DNA from: Acidobacteriota bacterium
Lineage (GTDB): Bacteria > Acidobacteriota > Vicinamibacteria > Vicinamibacterales > CAVVIG01
Direction of reading: 5' to 3'
Length of the DNA stretch: 64,000 nt
Assembly: GCA_018268955.1 (NCBI GenBank)
Contig: JAFDVO010000001.1
Coordinates: forward strand, 1-64,000
Shown piece by piece: positions 8,533 through 19,642 of this stretch. Within the stretch, counting starts at the first letter, position 1. Every line of letters begins with the position of its first letter. The position numbers and the translations under genes are program-made. A model generated the notes under the pieces. The model saw only the letters and a list, made by a program, of their open reading frames with translations. It was not told where the DNA came from and ran no database searches.

Positions 8533-10158
8533 GTGACCAAGACCGTCCTCCGTCGTGTCCTCAGCGCCTGCGCTCTCGCCGCGGCGCTGTCGGTCGTGCT
8601 GCCGGCCGCCGAAGCCGCCCCGAAACTGGTCGTGCTGATCGTCATCGACCAGATGCGCGCCGACTACGTCGATCGCTTCCACGACGACTGGTCAGCCGGG
8701 CTGCGACGGCTGGTGGACGAGGGCGCGTGGTTCACCAACGTGAACTACCCCTACCTGGACACCGTCACGTGCGCCGGACACGCCACGGTGTCGACCGGCG
8801 CGTTCCCGCACACGCACGGCATCGAGGGCAACACGTGGTTCGATCGCACGCGGCCGCAGCCGGCAGTGATCCCATGCACCGACGACCAGCGCGCCCGCGT
8901 CGTGTCGTACGGCAAGGAGGCGGCGAGCCGCACGGGTCCCGCCAACCTGATGATTCCGTCACTGGCGGAGCAGATGCGCGGCAACGGGTCGAAGGTCGTC
9001 ACCCTTGCGCTGAAGGCGCGCAGCGCCATCATGCTCGCGGGGCACAGCGGCGATGCCGTGACCTGGATTTCTGAATCGCTCGACGGCTGGGAAACGTCGA
9101 CGTCGTTCGCCGCGCAGCCCGTGCCTGAAGTGAAGGCGTTCGTCGCGGCGAATCCGCTCGACGCGGACTTCGCCAAGACGTGGGATCGCCTGTTGCCCGT
9201 GTCGAAGTACACGGAGGCTGACGCAGGACTGGGCGAGGATCCGACGAAGGGGTGGACCTCCACCTTCCCGCACGTGCTGAACGGCGCGAACGGCCGTGTG
9301 GACACCAGCTACTACGACCAGTGGCAGCACAGCCCCTTCGCGGACGCCTACGTGGCCCGCATGGCGGGTGCCCTGGCCGAGTCCATGAAGCTCGGCACGG
9401 GCACGCACACCGATTTCCTCGGCGTCAGCTTCTCGAGCCCGGATCTGGTCGGCCACGCGTTCGGCCCGAACAGCCAGGAGATCCGGGACATGTACGCGCA
9501 CCTGGATCGGTCCATCGGCACGTTGCTCACCACGCTCGATCGCCTGGTCGGCCCTGGCCAGTACGTCGTCGCGCTCTCGGCTGACCACGGCGTCACCCCG
9601 ATCCCCGAGCAGCTGCGCAAGAGCGGCCGTGATGCCGGGCGCCTGAGCGGCAGCCGCATCCTGAACGCCGGCGAGAACACCGCGGTGCGCGCGATGGGCG
9701 AGGGGAAGTACCTGTCGCGACTCAACGGGATCGACATCTACTTCGAGCCCGGGATGTACGACAAGGCGAAGCGGCACAAGGCGCTGAAGGGGATCATTGG
9801 GGCGATGGCGAAGGAGCCAGGTGTCGCGCGCATCTTCACGGCGGACGAGCTCGCGAACGGCGCCACCTCGAAGGATCGCGAACTGCGCGCCGCAGCCCTG
9901 AGCTACGTGCCGGGTCGCAGCGGCGACCTGATCCTCTCGCCCAAGCCGGGATGGATGTTCAGCGCGGCGGGGACAACGCACGGCAGCGCCACCGCGGATG
10001 ACCAGCACGTGCCGATCCTGCTCTTCGGGTACGGCGTCAAGCCCGGGAAGTACACCACCGCGGCCACGCCGGCCGACGTGGCACCCACCCTCGCGACGCT
10101 CACCGGCACGGCTCTGCCGAACGCGGAAGGAAAAGCGCTGAAGGAGGCGCTCCGCTGA
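8533..10158 (+). CDS. PafA-like secreted alkaline phosphatase family protein
   Basis: A 541-residue exported enzyme starting at GTG, 6 bases after the HD-GYP stop. Residues 1-28 are a signal peptide ending near AEAA. Active-site landmarks of the PafA type are present: metal-binding Asp in VIDQMRADY, the Thr nucleophile (T79) in TCAGHATVSTG, Asn in EGNTWFD, the Lys/Arg pair in LALKARSAI, DLVGHAFGP and SADHGVTPIP. It should hydrolyse phosphate monoesters in the periplasm and scavenge phosphate. A Thr rather than Ser nucleophile separates it from PhoA; related nucleotide pyrophosphatases cannot be excluded. Confidence 0.88.
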   Translation: MTKTVLRRVLSACALAAALSVVLPAAEAAPKLVVLIVIDQMRADYVDRFHDDWSAGLRRLVDEGAWFTNVNYPYLDTVTCAGHATVSTGAFPHTHGIEGNTWFDRTRPQPAVIPCTDDQRARVVSYGKEAASRTGPANLMIPSLAEQMRGNGSKVVTLALKARSAIMLAGHSGDAVTWISESLDGWETSTSFAAQPVPEVKAFVAANPLDADFAKTWDRLLPVSKYTEADAGLGEDPTKGWTSTFPHVLNGANGRVDTSYYDQWQHSPFADAYVARMAGALAESMKLGTGTHTDFLGVSFSSPDLVGHAFGPNSQEIRDMYAHLDRSIGTLLTTLDRLVGPGQYVVALSADHGVTPIPEQLRKSGRDAGRLSGSRILNAGENTAVRAMGEGKYLSRLNGIDIYFEPGMYDKAKRHKALKGIIGAMAKEPGVARIFTADELANGATSKDRELRAAALSYVPGRSGDLILSPKPGWMFSAAGTTHGSATADDQHVPILLFGYGVKPGKYTTAATPADVAPTLATLTGTALPNAEGKALKEALR

Positions 10159-10169
10159 CGCGTCGGGTC

Positions 10170-10514
10170 GTGCGACAGTCGGGTGACGTGGATGCGGACA
10201 CGTTCCGCACGCGAGTGCTGGCGGTCGTCCGCCGCATCCCGCCGGGTCGCGTCGTGTCCTATGGCGAGGTCGCGGCGCTCGCCGGCCGGCCCGGCGCCGC
10301 CCGGGCGGTCGGCAACATCATGAGCGGCTGCGGTCCTGGCGTCCCGGCGCACCGTGTCATCGCCGCCGGGGGCAGGCTCGGCGGCTACGGCGGCCACGAA
10401 CACCTGAAGCGATCGCTGCTCATGGCGGAAGGGGTCGCTTTCCGCGGCCGACGCGTGGACATCGGCGCGCATCAGTGGCGTGCACGATCCACACGCAAGC
10501 TGGTGGATGGGTGA
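10170..10514 (+). CDS. Alkyltransferase-like (ATL) protein of the MGMT family, catalytic Cys replaced
   Basis: A 114-residue protein containing only the DNA-binding domain of O6-alkylguanine-DNA alkyltransferases: RIPPGRVVSYGEVAALAG, then ARAVGNIM. The acceptor motif, normally PCHRV, reads PAHRV here (about residue 59), followed by GRLGGYGG. With no Cys it cannot accept alkyl groups. ATL proteins instead bind alkylated guanine and recruit nucleotide excision repair. Most known ATLs have Trp at this site, so Ala is notable. It starts at GTG 11 bases after the phosphatase stop and is probably cotranscribed. Confidence 0.85.
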   Translation: MRQSGDVDADTFRTRVLAVVRRIPPGRVVSYGEVAALAGRPGAARAVGNIMSGCGPGVPAHRVIAAGGRLGGYGGHEHLKRSLLMAEGVAFRGRRVDIGAHQWRARSTRKLVDG

Positions 10515-10600
10515 GGTAGTGGAACATCCAACCTCTAACCCCCAGCCCTGACCTCCGTCCGCTGTCCCCACTCAGAACGGCACCCCACTTGCTCAGGTTC

Positions 10601-10606
10601 TATAAT
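10601..10606 (+). promoter_or_regulatory. Perfect TATAAT -10 element upstream of small secreted protein
   Basis: TATAAT lies 33 bases before the ATG at 10640, with no strong -35 at the usual distance. An AGGAGG ribosome site at 10629-10634 lies between this element and the start. Confidence 0.5.
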
Positions 10607-10639
10607 GGATCCAGTCAGCTCGACTGTTCAGGAGGCGCA

Positions 10640-11062
10640 ATGAAGAACGGAATCCTCGCAGCCGCACTCGCCCTTGGCCTGGTGTCGCAGGCGGGCATCG
10701 CGACGGCGCAGAGCAAGCCCACGTCGCTCGGCAGCGTGACCATCAACCACAAGGTGAAGGCGGACGGCCAGCCGCTCGCCGCCGGAACGTATCAGGTGCG
10801 CCTGACCGACGAAACGCCGAAGCCGGCCGTCGGACAGTCGCCCGAAGGCGAGCGGTACGTCGAGTTCGTGAAGGGCGGCAAGGTCGTCGCCCGTGAGGTG
10901 GCCACGGTCATCTCGGACGCCGACGTGAAGACCGTCGTGAAGGGCCCGGCGCCCTCGAAGGGCGGCACGCGGGTCGACATGCTGAAGGGCAACGACTACG
11001 TGCGGGTCTGGATCAACCGCGGCGGGACGAACTATTTGATCAACCTGCCGGCTGGGGCGTAA
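10640..11062 (+). CDS. Small secreted protein of unknown function
   Basis: A 140-residue protein with a clear signal peptide (MKNGILAAALALGLVSQAG, cleavage after ATAQ near residue 22). The mature part is beta-rich, with AAGTYQVRLTDE, EFVKGGKVVAREVA and a C-terminal NDYVRVWINRGGTNYLINLPAG. I use the ATG at 10640, with AGGAGG 5 bases upstream, rather than the in-frame ATG at 10589, which would precede the -10 element. It stands alone with its own promoter and ends at an inverted 9-bp repeat array. It has the shape of a small periplasmic beta-sandwich; I recognise no family. Confidence 0.8.
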   Translation: MKNGILAAALALGLVSQAGIATAQSKPTSLGSVTINHKVKADGQPLAAGTYQVRLTDETPKPAVGQSPEGERYVEFVKGGKVVAREVATVISDADVKTVVKGPAPSKGGTRVDMLKGNDYVRVWINRGGTNYLINLPAGA

Positions 11063-11073
11063 CGCTTCGGTCG

Positions 11074-11162
11074 CGGGCAGGCACGGCAGGCTAGGCAGGC
11101 AGGGCAGGTCGGGCAGGTTGGACTGAATCAGCCCTGCCAGCCCCACCTGCCCCGCCTGCCGA
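11074..11162. repeat. Inverted pair of 9-bp tandem arrays between convergent genes (terminator-like)
   Basis: The left arm is a degenerate 9-mer array GGCAGG plus three variable bases (about 11076-11120). The right arm is CCTGCC-type 9-mers (11131-11161). The two can fold into a long imperfect hairpin between the convergent secreted-protein and rng genes, so it may act as a bidirectional terminator. The same 9-mer type recurs at 2287-2335 and inside rng. Confidence 0.65.
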
Positions 11163-11164
11163 TT

Positions 11165-12769
11165 TCAGACCGCCATCACGTCGAACTGCTCGTGATGGAG
11201 CAGGAGGTCCGGCTTCACCGTGACCTCCTTGCCGAGCGCGTCGCGCAGGTCGCGCATCACTTCGCGCTCTTCTTCCTTCAGCGCCCGCGCAATCTCCGGG
11301 TTCACCCGCAGCAGCAGCCGCTGGCCGTTCAGGTCGGCGCCGATCTTCCGCACTTCGGTCAGGATTTCGTAGCAGATCGTCGACGTGTTCTTGATCGTGC
11401 CGGTCCCCGAGCAGTAGGGGCACGGCTCGGTCATGACGCGCTCGAGGCTCTGCTTCACGCGCTTGCGCGTGATGATGATCAGCCCGAAGTCCGAGACCTG
11501 CAGCGCCTTCGAGGGCGATCGGTCCTTCTTCAACTCGAGCTCGACCGCCTGGAGGACCTTCTGGCGGTTCTTCTTCTCCTCCATGTCGATGAAGTCGAGC
11601 ACGATGATGCCGCCCAGATCGCGCAGGCGGATCTGCCTGACGATCTCCTTCACCGCTTCGAGGTTCGTCTTGACGATCGTGTCCTCGAGCCGCCCCTCCT
11701 TGCTCTTCTTCCCGACGTAGCGCCCCGTGTTCACGTCGATCGCGACCAGCGCCTCGGTCTGGTTGATGACGATGGAACCGCCCGACTTCAGCCAGACCTT
11801 GCTCTTGAGCGCCTTGTCGATCTCCGCCTGGACGCCGTACTCCTCGAAGATCGGGAACGGCTTGGAGTAGAGCTTCACCTTCGGCGCGAGGTTCGGCAGG
11901 ATGCGCTGCACCAGTTCGAGCGTCCGCTGGTACTCCTGCGGGTGGTCGATGCGGATCGCCTGGAAGTCCTCGGTCAGGAGGTCGCGCAGCAGCTTGCCGA
12001 CGAGGCTCTGCTCGCGATAGACGACCGCGGGCGCGCGAGACGACTCCATGCGCTGGCGGATGTCCTTCCAGATCGCATGGAACGCCTCGAGGTCGCTGAT
12101 GATGTCTTCCTTGGGTCGGCCCGCCGCGGCCGTGCGGATGATGACGCCGCCCGTGAAGCCGTGCGCCTCGCGGAACTCCTTCACGATGCCACGGAGGCGG
12201 GCGCGTTCCTCGCGTGAGTCGATCTTCCTGGACACGCCGATGTGATCGACCGTCGGCATGAACACCAGGAAGCGGCCCGGCATCGTCACGTGCGACGTGA
12301 GCCGCGCGCCCTTCGTGCCGAGCGGCTCCTTCACCACCTGGACGAGGATCTCCTGCCCTTCCTTCAGCAGGTCCTCGATGCGCGGCTGCTCGCGCTCAGG
12401 CTTCGGTGCACGTCCCTCGGGCTTCTGGCCCGCCTGGGCTGGCACCCCTGCCTGCCCTTCCAGCCCCTCCTGCCCGGCCTGCCCTTCTGAGCCCCTGCCC
12501 TCCTCCTCGTCACCCGATTCGAGCTGCTCGAACGCGGCGAGGGTGTCGACCACTTCGGCCACGTAGAGGAAGCCGTCGCGCTCGAGCCCGAGGTCGATGA
12601 AGGAGGACTGCATGCCGGGGAGGACCTTCGAGACCCGCCCCTTGTAGACGTTGCCGACCACGCCGCGCTGCCGTTCGCGCTCGACGAAGATCTCCGCGAC
12701 CTGGTCGTCCTCGAGGATGGCCACCATCGTCTCGTGGCCGTTGGAGGAGATGATCATCTCCTTGGTCAT
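11165..12769 (-). CDS. rng: Ribonuclease E/G family endoribonuclease
   Basis: A 534-residue cytoplasmic endoribonuclease for RNA processing and decay. An N-terminal S1 domain (residues 35-150) is interrupted at about 88-130 by an acidic, Gly-rich insert. The catalytic metal Asp residues are in VAIDVNTGR (about 343) and VLDFIDMEE (about 391), and the Zn-link is CPYCSGTG (about 449). The C-terminus is short, as in RNase G rather than RNase E; the insert accounts for most of the excess over E. coli RNase G. A GTG directly precedes the ATG, with AGGAG 8 bases upstream of the ATG. As in E. coli, it follows the mre genes. Confidence 0.93.
   Translation of the reverse strand: MTKEMIISSNGHETMVAILEDDQVAEIFVERERQRGVVGNVYKGRVSKVLPGMQSSFIDLGLERDGFLYVAEVVDTLAAFEQLESGDEEEGRGSEGQAGQEGLEGQAGVPAQAGQKPEGRAPKPEREQPRIEDLLKEGQEILVQVVKEPLGTKGARLTSHVTMPGRFLVFMPTVDHIGVSRKIDSREERARLRGIVKEFREAHGFTGGVIIRTAAAGRPKEDIISDLEAFHAIWKDIRQRMESSRAPAVVYREQSLVGKLLRDLLTEDFQAIRIDHPQEYQRTLELVQRILPNLAPKVKLYSKPFPIFEEYGVQAEIDKALKSKVWLKSGGSIVINQTEALVAIDVNTGRYVGKKSKEGRLEDTIVKTNLEAVKEIVRQIRLRDLGGIIVLDFIDMEEKKNRQKVLQAVELELKKDRSPSKALQVSDFGLIIITRKRVKQSLERVMTEPCPYCSGTGTIKNTSTICYEILTEVRKIGADLNGQRLLLRVNPEIARALKEEEREVMRDLRDALGKEVTVKPDLLLHHEQFDVMAV
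12424..12500 (-). repeat. 9-bp repeat array inside rng encoding Gly-X-Y triplets
   Basis: On the plus strand the units read CCTGCCTGC, CCTTCCAGC, CCCTCCTGC, CCGGCCTGC. In the rng frame they give GSE-GQA-GQE-GLE-GQA-GVP-AQA-GQK. The units match the intergenic arrays at 2287-2335 and 11074-11162. Confidence 0.75.
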
Positions 12770-12777
12770 CACGAACT

Positions 12778-12872
12778 CTCCTGGCTCCGGGCTCCCGGCT
12801 GCGGGCTCCGGGCGGCGTCGGCTCCAGACCAGAAGCCGACCGCGCCCGAAGCCTGAAGCCCGAGGGCTGAAG
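12778..12872. repeat. Inverted heptad repeat array between rodA and rng
   Basis: GGCTCCG, GGCTCCC, GGCTGCG, GGCTCCG units (about 12783-12810) are followed by GAAGCC-type units in the opposite sense (12832-12870). The two halves can pair. It lies between two same-strand genes in an otherwise tight operon. Confidence 0.7.
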
Positions 12873-12880
12873 CCTGTAAG

Positions 12881-13975
12881 TTAGTTCGTGAACCTGCGCA
12901 TGCGCACGTTGAGCACCAGCCCGAATGCGGCGAGCGTGGCGATCATCGATGAGCCTCCGTAACTCATGAGCGGTAGCGTGAGCCCTTTGACGGGCGCCAG
13001 TCCGGCCGACATGGTGATGTTGTAGACCACCTGGAAGGTGAAGCTGGCCAGCACGCCGAGCACGAGGTAGGAGCCGAGGCGGTCCTTGGCCAGTCGGGCC
13101 GCCTCGAGAGAGCGCAGAATCACGAACAAATAGAGACCGAGCGCCACAAGGACGCCGGCGAAACCCTGCTCCTCGGCCAGCACCGAGAAGATGAAGTCGT
13201 TGTGGGCGACGGGGAGGAACCGCAGCTGACCCTGCGTTCCCTGCATGTACCCCTTGCCCTTCAATCCGCCCGATCCCACCGTGATGCGCGCCTGGATCTG
13301 CTGGTATCCGGCGCCTTTCGCGTCCTGCGAGGGATCGATGAATGTCGATATCCGGCTCTTCTGGTAATCCTTCAGCGCAAACTTCCACGCGACCGGCGCG
13401 ATCAGCACGAGGCTGAGCGCCATGTAACCGAGGATGCGCATCTGCATGCCCGCGAGATACGCCACCGCAAGAAACACAGGGATGAGGGTCACGGCCGTGC
13501 CGAGATCCGGCTCCTTGGCAATCAGCGCCAGCGGAAGGCAGGTGAGGCCGCCGGCAATGGCGAGGTCGGTCCACGACGGCATGCCGCGGGTCTCGCCGAA
13601 GTACTTGGCAAGGACGAGGGCGACGCCCGCCTTGGCGAACTCCGACGGCTGGAGGTTGAACACGCCGAGCGGAATCCACCGCCGCGCGCCCATCTGCACG
13701 GTGCCGAGGAACAGCACGTAGAGCAGGAGGGCGAGCAGCCCGATGTAGATGAGATGGGACTTGTCCGTGAAGGTGCGGTAATCGATGGACAGCGTGCACA
13801 CCATCGCGACCGCGCCGATCCCGATGGCGTAGAGCTGCGTGACGTACAGGTGCGAGTTCCCCCGCGTCGGGTCCGACGTGGTGCTGTAGATCATCGCCAC
13901 GCCCAGCGCGCAGAGCGCGAAGATGGCAATGAGCAGCGCCCAGTCGATGTGGTAGTAGAGCCGTCGCTCGAACAT
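12881..13975 (-). CDS. rodA: RodA, SEDS-family peptidoglycan glycosyltransferase
   Basis: A 364-residue polytopic inner-membrane protein that polymerises lipid II for cell elongation with PBP2. Family landmarks are present: NLQPSEFAKAGVAL, the catalytic Asp in KEPDLGTA (about 160), and the SEDS C-terminal signature LPLMSYGGSSM. About ten membrane segments are evident. Its start overlaps the PBP2 stop by one base (TGATG), coupling the polymerase to its transpeptidase partner. Confidence 0.95.
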   Translation of the reverse strand: MFERRLYYHIDWALLIAIFALCALGVAMIYSTTSDPTRGNSHLYVTQLYAIGIGAVAMVCTLSIDYRTFTDKSHLIYIGLLALLLYVLFLGTVQMGARRWIPLGVFNLQPSEFAKAGVALVLAKYFGETRGMPSWTDLAIAGGLTCLPLALIAKEPDLGTAVTLIPVFLAVAYLAGMQMRILGYMALSLVLIAPVAWKFALKDYQKSRISTFIDPSQDAKGAGYQQIQARITVGSGGLKGKGYMQGTQGQLRFLPVAHNDFIFSVLAEEQGFAGVLVALGLYLFVILRSLEAARLAKDRLGSYLVLGVLASFTFQVVYNITMSAGLAPVKGLTLPLMSYGGSSMIATLAAFGLVLNVRMRRFTN

Positions 13976-15873
13976 CAGCGATCCTGCTCCTCGCGCGCGG
14001 CCCGCTCGTGCGGCTGCGCCATGGCGTCCGACAGATCGAGCTTCAGATCGGTCGGCGGCGGCGGCAGCGGACGGCCGTCCTGCTTGGCAAAGAAGGTGTC
14101 GAGCACGTGATGCGAGATCCGGGCGGCGTTGCCGCCGTGGATGCCGTGCTCGGCGAAGATGACACCAGCAATCTTCGGGTTGTCACGCGGGGCAAAGAAG
14201 ACGAACCAGCCGTTGTCGCGCAGGTTCTTCGTCGTCCGGGCCGCCATGCGCCCGGCGTTCGAGATCACCTGGGCCGAGCCGGTCTTGCCGGCCACGTCTT
14301 TGCCGACGATCCGGGCCGTCCCGCCCGTGCCGGCTGCGTTCACCACCATCCAGAGGCCATCGCGAATGGCCTGCAGTTTATCCGGGTCGATGTCGATTTT
14401 GGACTGCGGTGCAGGCGGCGGGATCGGCTTCCAGCCGGTCCCCTCGTCCATCGCCTTGAGCAGGTGCGGGGTCACGCGCGTTCCGCCGTTGGCGAGCGTC
14501 GCCATGTAGACGGCCATTGACACGGGGGTGACGGAGACCTGGCCCTGCCCGATCGAGACCGAGATCGTCTCGCCCGCGTACCACTTCTCCTTCATCCGCT
14601 GGCGCTTCCACTCGGTCGACGGCACGAGCCCCTGCCGCTCGTTCGGCAGGTCGATGCCGCTCTTCACGCCAAGCCCCAGCAGCGTCGCCCACTTGTTGAT
14701 CTTGTCGACGCCGAGCATGTTGCCGACGGTGTAGAAGTACACGTCACACGACTGCTCGATGGCATGGCGGAGGTCCACCGCGCCGTGGCCGCCGCGCTTC
14801 CAGCACTTGAAGTCGCGCCCGTAGAAGTTCGCGTGCCCCGGGCAGAACACCTTGAAGTCCGGGGTGATGATCCCCTCTTCGAGCGCCGCGAGCCCAACGG
14901 CCATCTTGAACGTGGACCCGGGGGAGTAGGTCCCCTGAATCGCACGGTCGTTCAGCGGCCGGTCCTCGTCGGTCGTCAGCGCTGACCACGTGTTGCGGTC
15001 GATCCCTGCCGCGAACGCGTTCGGGTCGTACGCCGGCAGGCTCGCAAACGCGAGCACCTCGCCGTTGCTCGGGTCGAGCACGACGGCCGCCCCGTTGAAG
15101 CCGGACACGGCAAACGCGTCCTCCACGGCCTTCTGCACGTCGTAGTCGATCGTGAGCTGGAGCCGCTTTCCTTCGGTCGGGGGAATCTCCTCGAGCGTCC
15201 GGATCTCACGCCCGGTGCTGTTGACGACGACGCGCTTGGCGCCGTCTTCGCCCATCAGCATGGCGTTGTAGACCTTCTCCACGCCCGACTGCCCGACGAT
15301 GTCGCCGCTCTTCAGGTCGTCCGCGTTGCTGACCTGCGCGTCGTTCACCTCGCCCACGTAGCCGAAGAGGTGCGCCGCGAGCGTCTCGGGATACTGCCGC
15401 GTGGGCACCTGCTGCACGACCACGTCCGGCAGTTCGCTCGAAAGGCGGCGCGCCGTGACGGCCGCCACCTGGGCTAGCGTCGCATCCTGCACGATCGTGA
15501 TCGGCCGGTACGACGGCTCGCGCCGGTGCCGGTCCACGATCTCGCGCACGGACGCTTCCTGCAGGCCGAGCACCTTCGAGAGCAGGCTGATGGTTCGGTT
15601 CAGATCCTGGGTGTGTTCGCGGACGATGGAGATGCTGTAGGAGTGCCGGTTCTCCACCAGAACACGGCCGTCCCTGTCGAACAGGACGCCGCGCGGCGCA
15701 CGCAGGGGGAGCGTACGCTGGTGGTTGTTGTCGGCCATCTCCTGGAACCGGTCGTGCTGCACGACCTGGAGGTACCAGAAGCTGATGGCGAGCGCGGAGA
15801 ACAGCACCACGACGAGGTACTGAAGGACGCTCAGCCGGAGCCCGACGCGTCGTCGTTCCTCGTGGAAAGCCAT
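13975..15873 (-). CDS. mrdA: Penicillin-binding protein 2, elongasome transpeptidase
   Basis: A 632-residue protein with one N-terminal membrane anchor (about 18-38), a PBP dimerisation domain with LRAPRGVLFDRDG near 53, and a transpeptidase domain. Active-site motifs are SPGSTFK (about 318), SCD (about 372) and KTGSA (about 530). It crosslinks peptidoglycan during rod elongation. The C-terminal tail is Pro-rich, then charged. It lies 55 bases after mreD and overlaps rodA. Length is normal for PBP2. Confidence 0.95.
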   Translation of the reverse strand: MAFHEERRRVGLRLSVLQYLVVVLFSALAISFWYLQVVQHDRFQEMADNNHQRTLPLRAPRGVLFDRDGRVLVENRHSYSISIVREHTQDLNRTISLLSKVLGLQEASVREIVDRHRREPSYRPITIVQDATLAQVAAVTARRLSSELPDVVVQQVPTRQYPETLAAHLFGYVGEVNDAQVSNADDLKSGDIVGQSGVEKVYNAMLMGEDGAKRVVVNSTGREIRTLEEIPPTEGKRLQLTIDYDVQKAVEDAFAVSGFNGAAVVLDPSNGEVLAFASLPAYDPNAFAAGIDRNTWSALTTDEDRPLNDRAIQGTYSPGSTFKMAVGLAALEEGIITPDFKVFCPGHANFYGRDFKCWKRGGHGAVDLRHAIEQSCDVYFYTVGNMLGVDKINKWATLLGLGVKSGIDLPNERQGLVPSTEWKRQRMKEKWYAGETISVSIGQGQVSVTPVSMAVYMATLANGGTRVTPHLLKAMDEGTGWKPIPPPAPQSKIDIDPDKLQAIRDGLWMVVNAAGTGGTARIVGKDVAGKTGSAQVISNAGRMAARTTKNLRDNGWFVFFAPRDNPKIAGVIFAEHGIHGGNAARISHHVLDTFFAKQDGRPLPPPPTDLKLDLSDAMAQPHERAAREEQDR

Positions 15874-15928
15874 TACGCAAATACTCGCATGAAAAACCGT
15901 GCGGCGCCCGTGCCGCGGGAGCCGGCGC

Positions 15929-16429
15929 TCACCGTCGGAGCCCCCGCGCGTGGCGGCGCCGCTCGACGGCCCCGGGCAGCAGTTCCGTCAGCTTGAACAG
16001 CAGCACTCCGAGGACCGCGTTTCCAAGGGCATGGCCCGCCAGCTGCGCGTAGGACCAGCCGAAGTGCCGAAGGCCAAGGCCCTCGTACAGGCCGCGGAAG
16101 ATGAGCTGGTCCACCAGGCTCGCCAGCATGAACACGACGAAGCGGGAGAACGAGTGGGCGACGATGAACTGCGTCCCGACCACTCCGGCCGCGAACCCGA
16201 CGACCGTCTTGGACAGCCCGGCCATGCCGATCACGGCCCCCGACAGGGCGTCCTGCACGAGGCCGGCAAACGTGCCGGTCAGCATTCCGGTCACGCGCCC
16301 GGAGGTCAGCGCGAAGTACACGACGACGATCAGGACGAGGTCGACCGTGCCGAGCGGGATCCACCGGTCGAGCGTCGTCTGCAGGGCAACGGCGGCGGCG
16401 GTCGCCAGGATGACCCATACGACCTTCAC
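15929..16429 (-). CDS. mreD: Rod shape-determining protein MreD
   Basis: A 166-residue inner-membrane protein with about five hydrophobic segments starting at VVWVILATAAAVALQTTL, and the typical MreD middle (VDLVLIVVVYFAL, GMLTGTFAGLVQDALSG). It bridges MreC and the RodA/PBP2 machinery. Its ATG overlaps the mreC stop (ATGA). The C-terminus is Arg-rich. Confidence 0.9.
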   Translation of the reverse strand: MKVVWVILATAAAVALQTTLDRWIPLGTVDLVLIVVVYFALTSGRVTGMLTGTFAGLVQDALSGAVIGMAGLSKTVVGFAAGVVGTQFIVAHSFSRFVVFMLASLVDQLIFRGLYEGLGLRHFGWSYAQLAGHALGNAVLGVLLFKLTELLPGAVERRRHARGLRR

Positions 16430-17274
16430 TCAGGCTTCTCCGGCTCCAGCTGCTGCGCTGGCGTCGGGGTCCGCACGATCAGCACGTCCTCGAGCGAGGA
16501 GAAGTTGATCGCGGGACGGATGCTGATGGTCCTGTACGCCACACCGTTCTTCTCGACCGCGTCGACGGTGCCGATGATGAAGCCCTTGGGGTAGATGCCG
16601 TCGATCCCCGAGGTCACGAGGATATCGCCGACGGCGACGTCCGAGACGTCCGACACGTACTCGAGATGCAGGCGGTCCTCGCCTGCGCCCACGACCACGC
16701 CCTGCGCGCGGGAGCGCTCGACGATGGCCCCTGCGGCGGCATTGCGGTCCACCAGCAGCTGAACGCGTGACGTACGGCGCCCGGCCACGACGACCCGGCC
16801 GACGACGCCGTTCGGGGCGAGCACGGCCATGTCGGTCGTGATGCCGTCGGCGCTGCCCTTGTCGATGGTGACGGTCCGGAAATCAGGCGAGGCGGCCGAC
16901 CCGATGATCTGCGCGGCGGTTGTCTGCAGGTCCACGCCGCTCTGGAGCTGCAGCAGGGACTCGAGGCTGCGGGTGCGATCCACGAGGGCGCGCTGCTGCT
17001 GGATTTGCAGTTGCGCGTCTGCCAGCTGCCGCCGCAGCGATTCGTTCTCCGCACGCACGCCGCGCAGCGCCACGTAGCCGTTCCAGGCGCCGGCCACTCC
17101 GTTCAGCACGGACGACGCGCCGCGCTGTACCTCCGAGAAGACGCCGAATGTGGCGGTTTCGAGGAGCGGCACGCCGGTACGCCCGTTCACCTGCGCGGAG
17201 ATCAGCACGAGGTGCCCAACGACCACCGCCAGGAACAGGTAACCGGCACGAAGCCGAAGGTCCAGAATCGCCAT
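16426..17274 (-). CDS. mreC: Rod shape-determining protein MreC
   Basis: A 282-residue protein with a short cytoplasmic N-terminus, one membrane segment (residues 9-28), a coiled coil around 65-110 (RAENESLRRQLADAQLQIQQQ) and a periplasmic beta domain (PNGVVGRVVVAG, LHLEYV, GDILVTSGIDGIYPKG). It organises the elongasome. A GTG directly precedes the ATG at 17274; I use the ATG. It lies 51 bases after mreB. Confidence 0.93.
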   Translation of the reverse strand: MAILDLRLRAGYLFLAVVVGHLVLISAQVNGRTGVPLLETATFGVFSEVQRGASSVLNGVAGAWNGYVALRGVRAENESLRRQLADAQLQIQQQRALVDRTRSLESLLQLQSGVDLQTTAAQIIGSAASPDFRTVTIDKGSADGITTDMAVLAPNGVVGRVVVAGRRTSRVQLLVDRNAAAGAIVERSRAQGVVVGAGEDRLHLEYVSDVSDVAVGDILVTSGIDGIYPKGFIIGTVDAVEKNGVAYRTISIRPAINFSSLEDVLIVRTPTPAQQLEPEKPE

Positions 17275-17325
17275 CACCAGAAGGCTCTAACACGGAGTGC
17301 ACGGTCCGTGCTCGTGCATATCGTG

Positions 17326-19348
<2,023 letters not shown>

Positions 19349-19642
19349 CACGGAATCGCGGCGGGAGAGGTGGGAGAGGCAGGTGCGGTGAAGCTGTCGG
19401 ATGCGCAAGGCGAACGGCGGGTCCGTGTACAGGCGGCCGGGCGGGCGCGTCGCACCCGCCCGCCTTCGTTCCGCGGGCAATCCCGTCGCTCGACCTGCTG
19501 AACCCATCCAGTCGCAGCGCCAGGCGGGAGCCGGACGCTAAGTTCTTCTATTCACGGCAAATATAACACACGGATCCGGCCCGTGCCCTTGCCTCTCCCT
19601 GATGTACTGGCTTACCATGAACGTTTCCGAGGAACCCCAAAG

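Noticed and set aside
19500-19642. Promoter for the PpiD-like gene at TATAAC (19562-19567)
   Set aside because: No -35 at a fitting distance; too weak to list as a feature.
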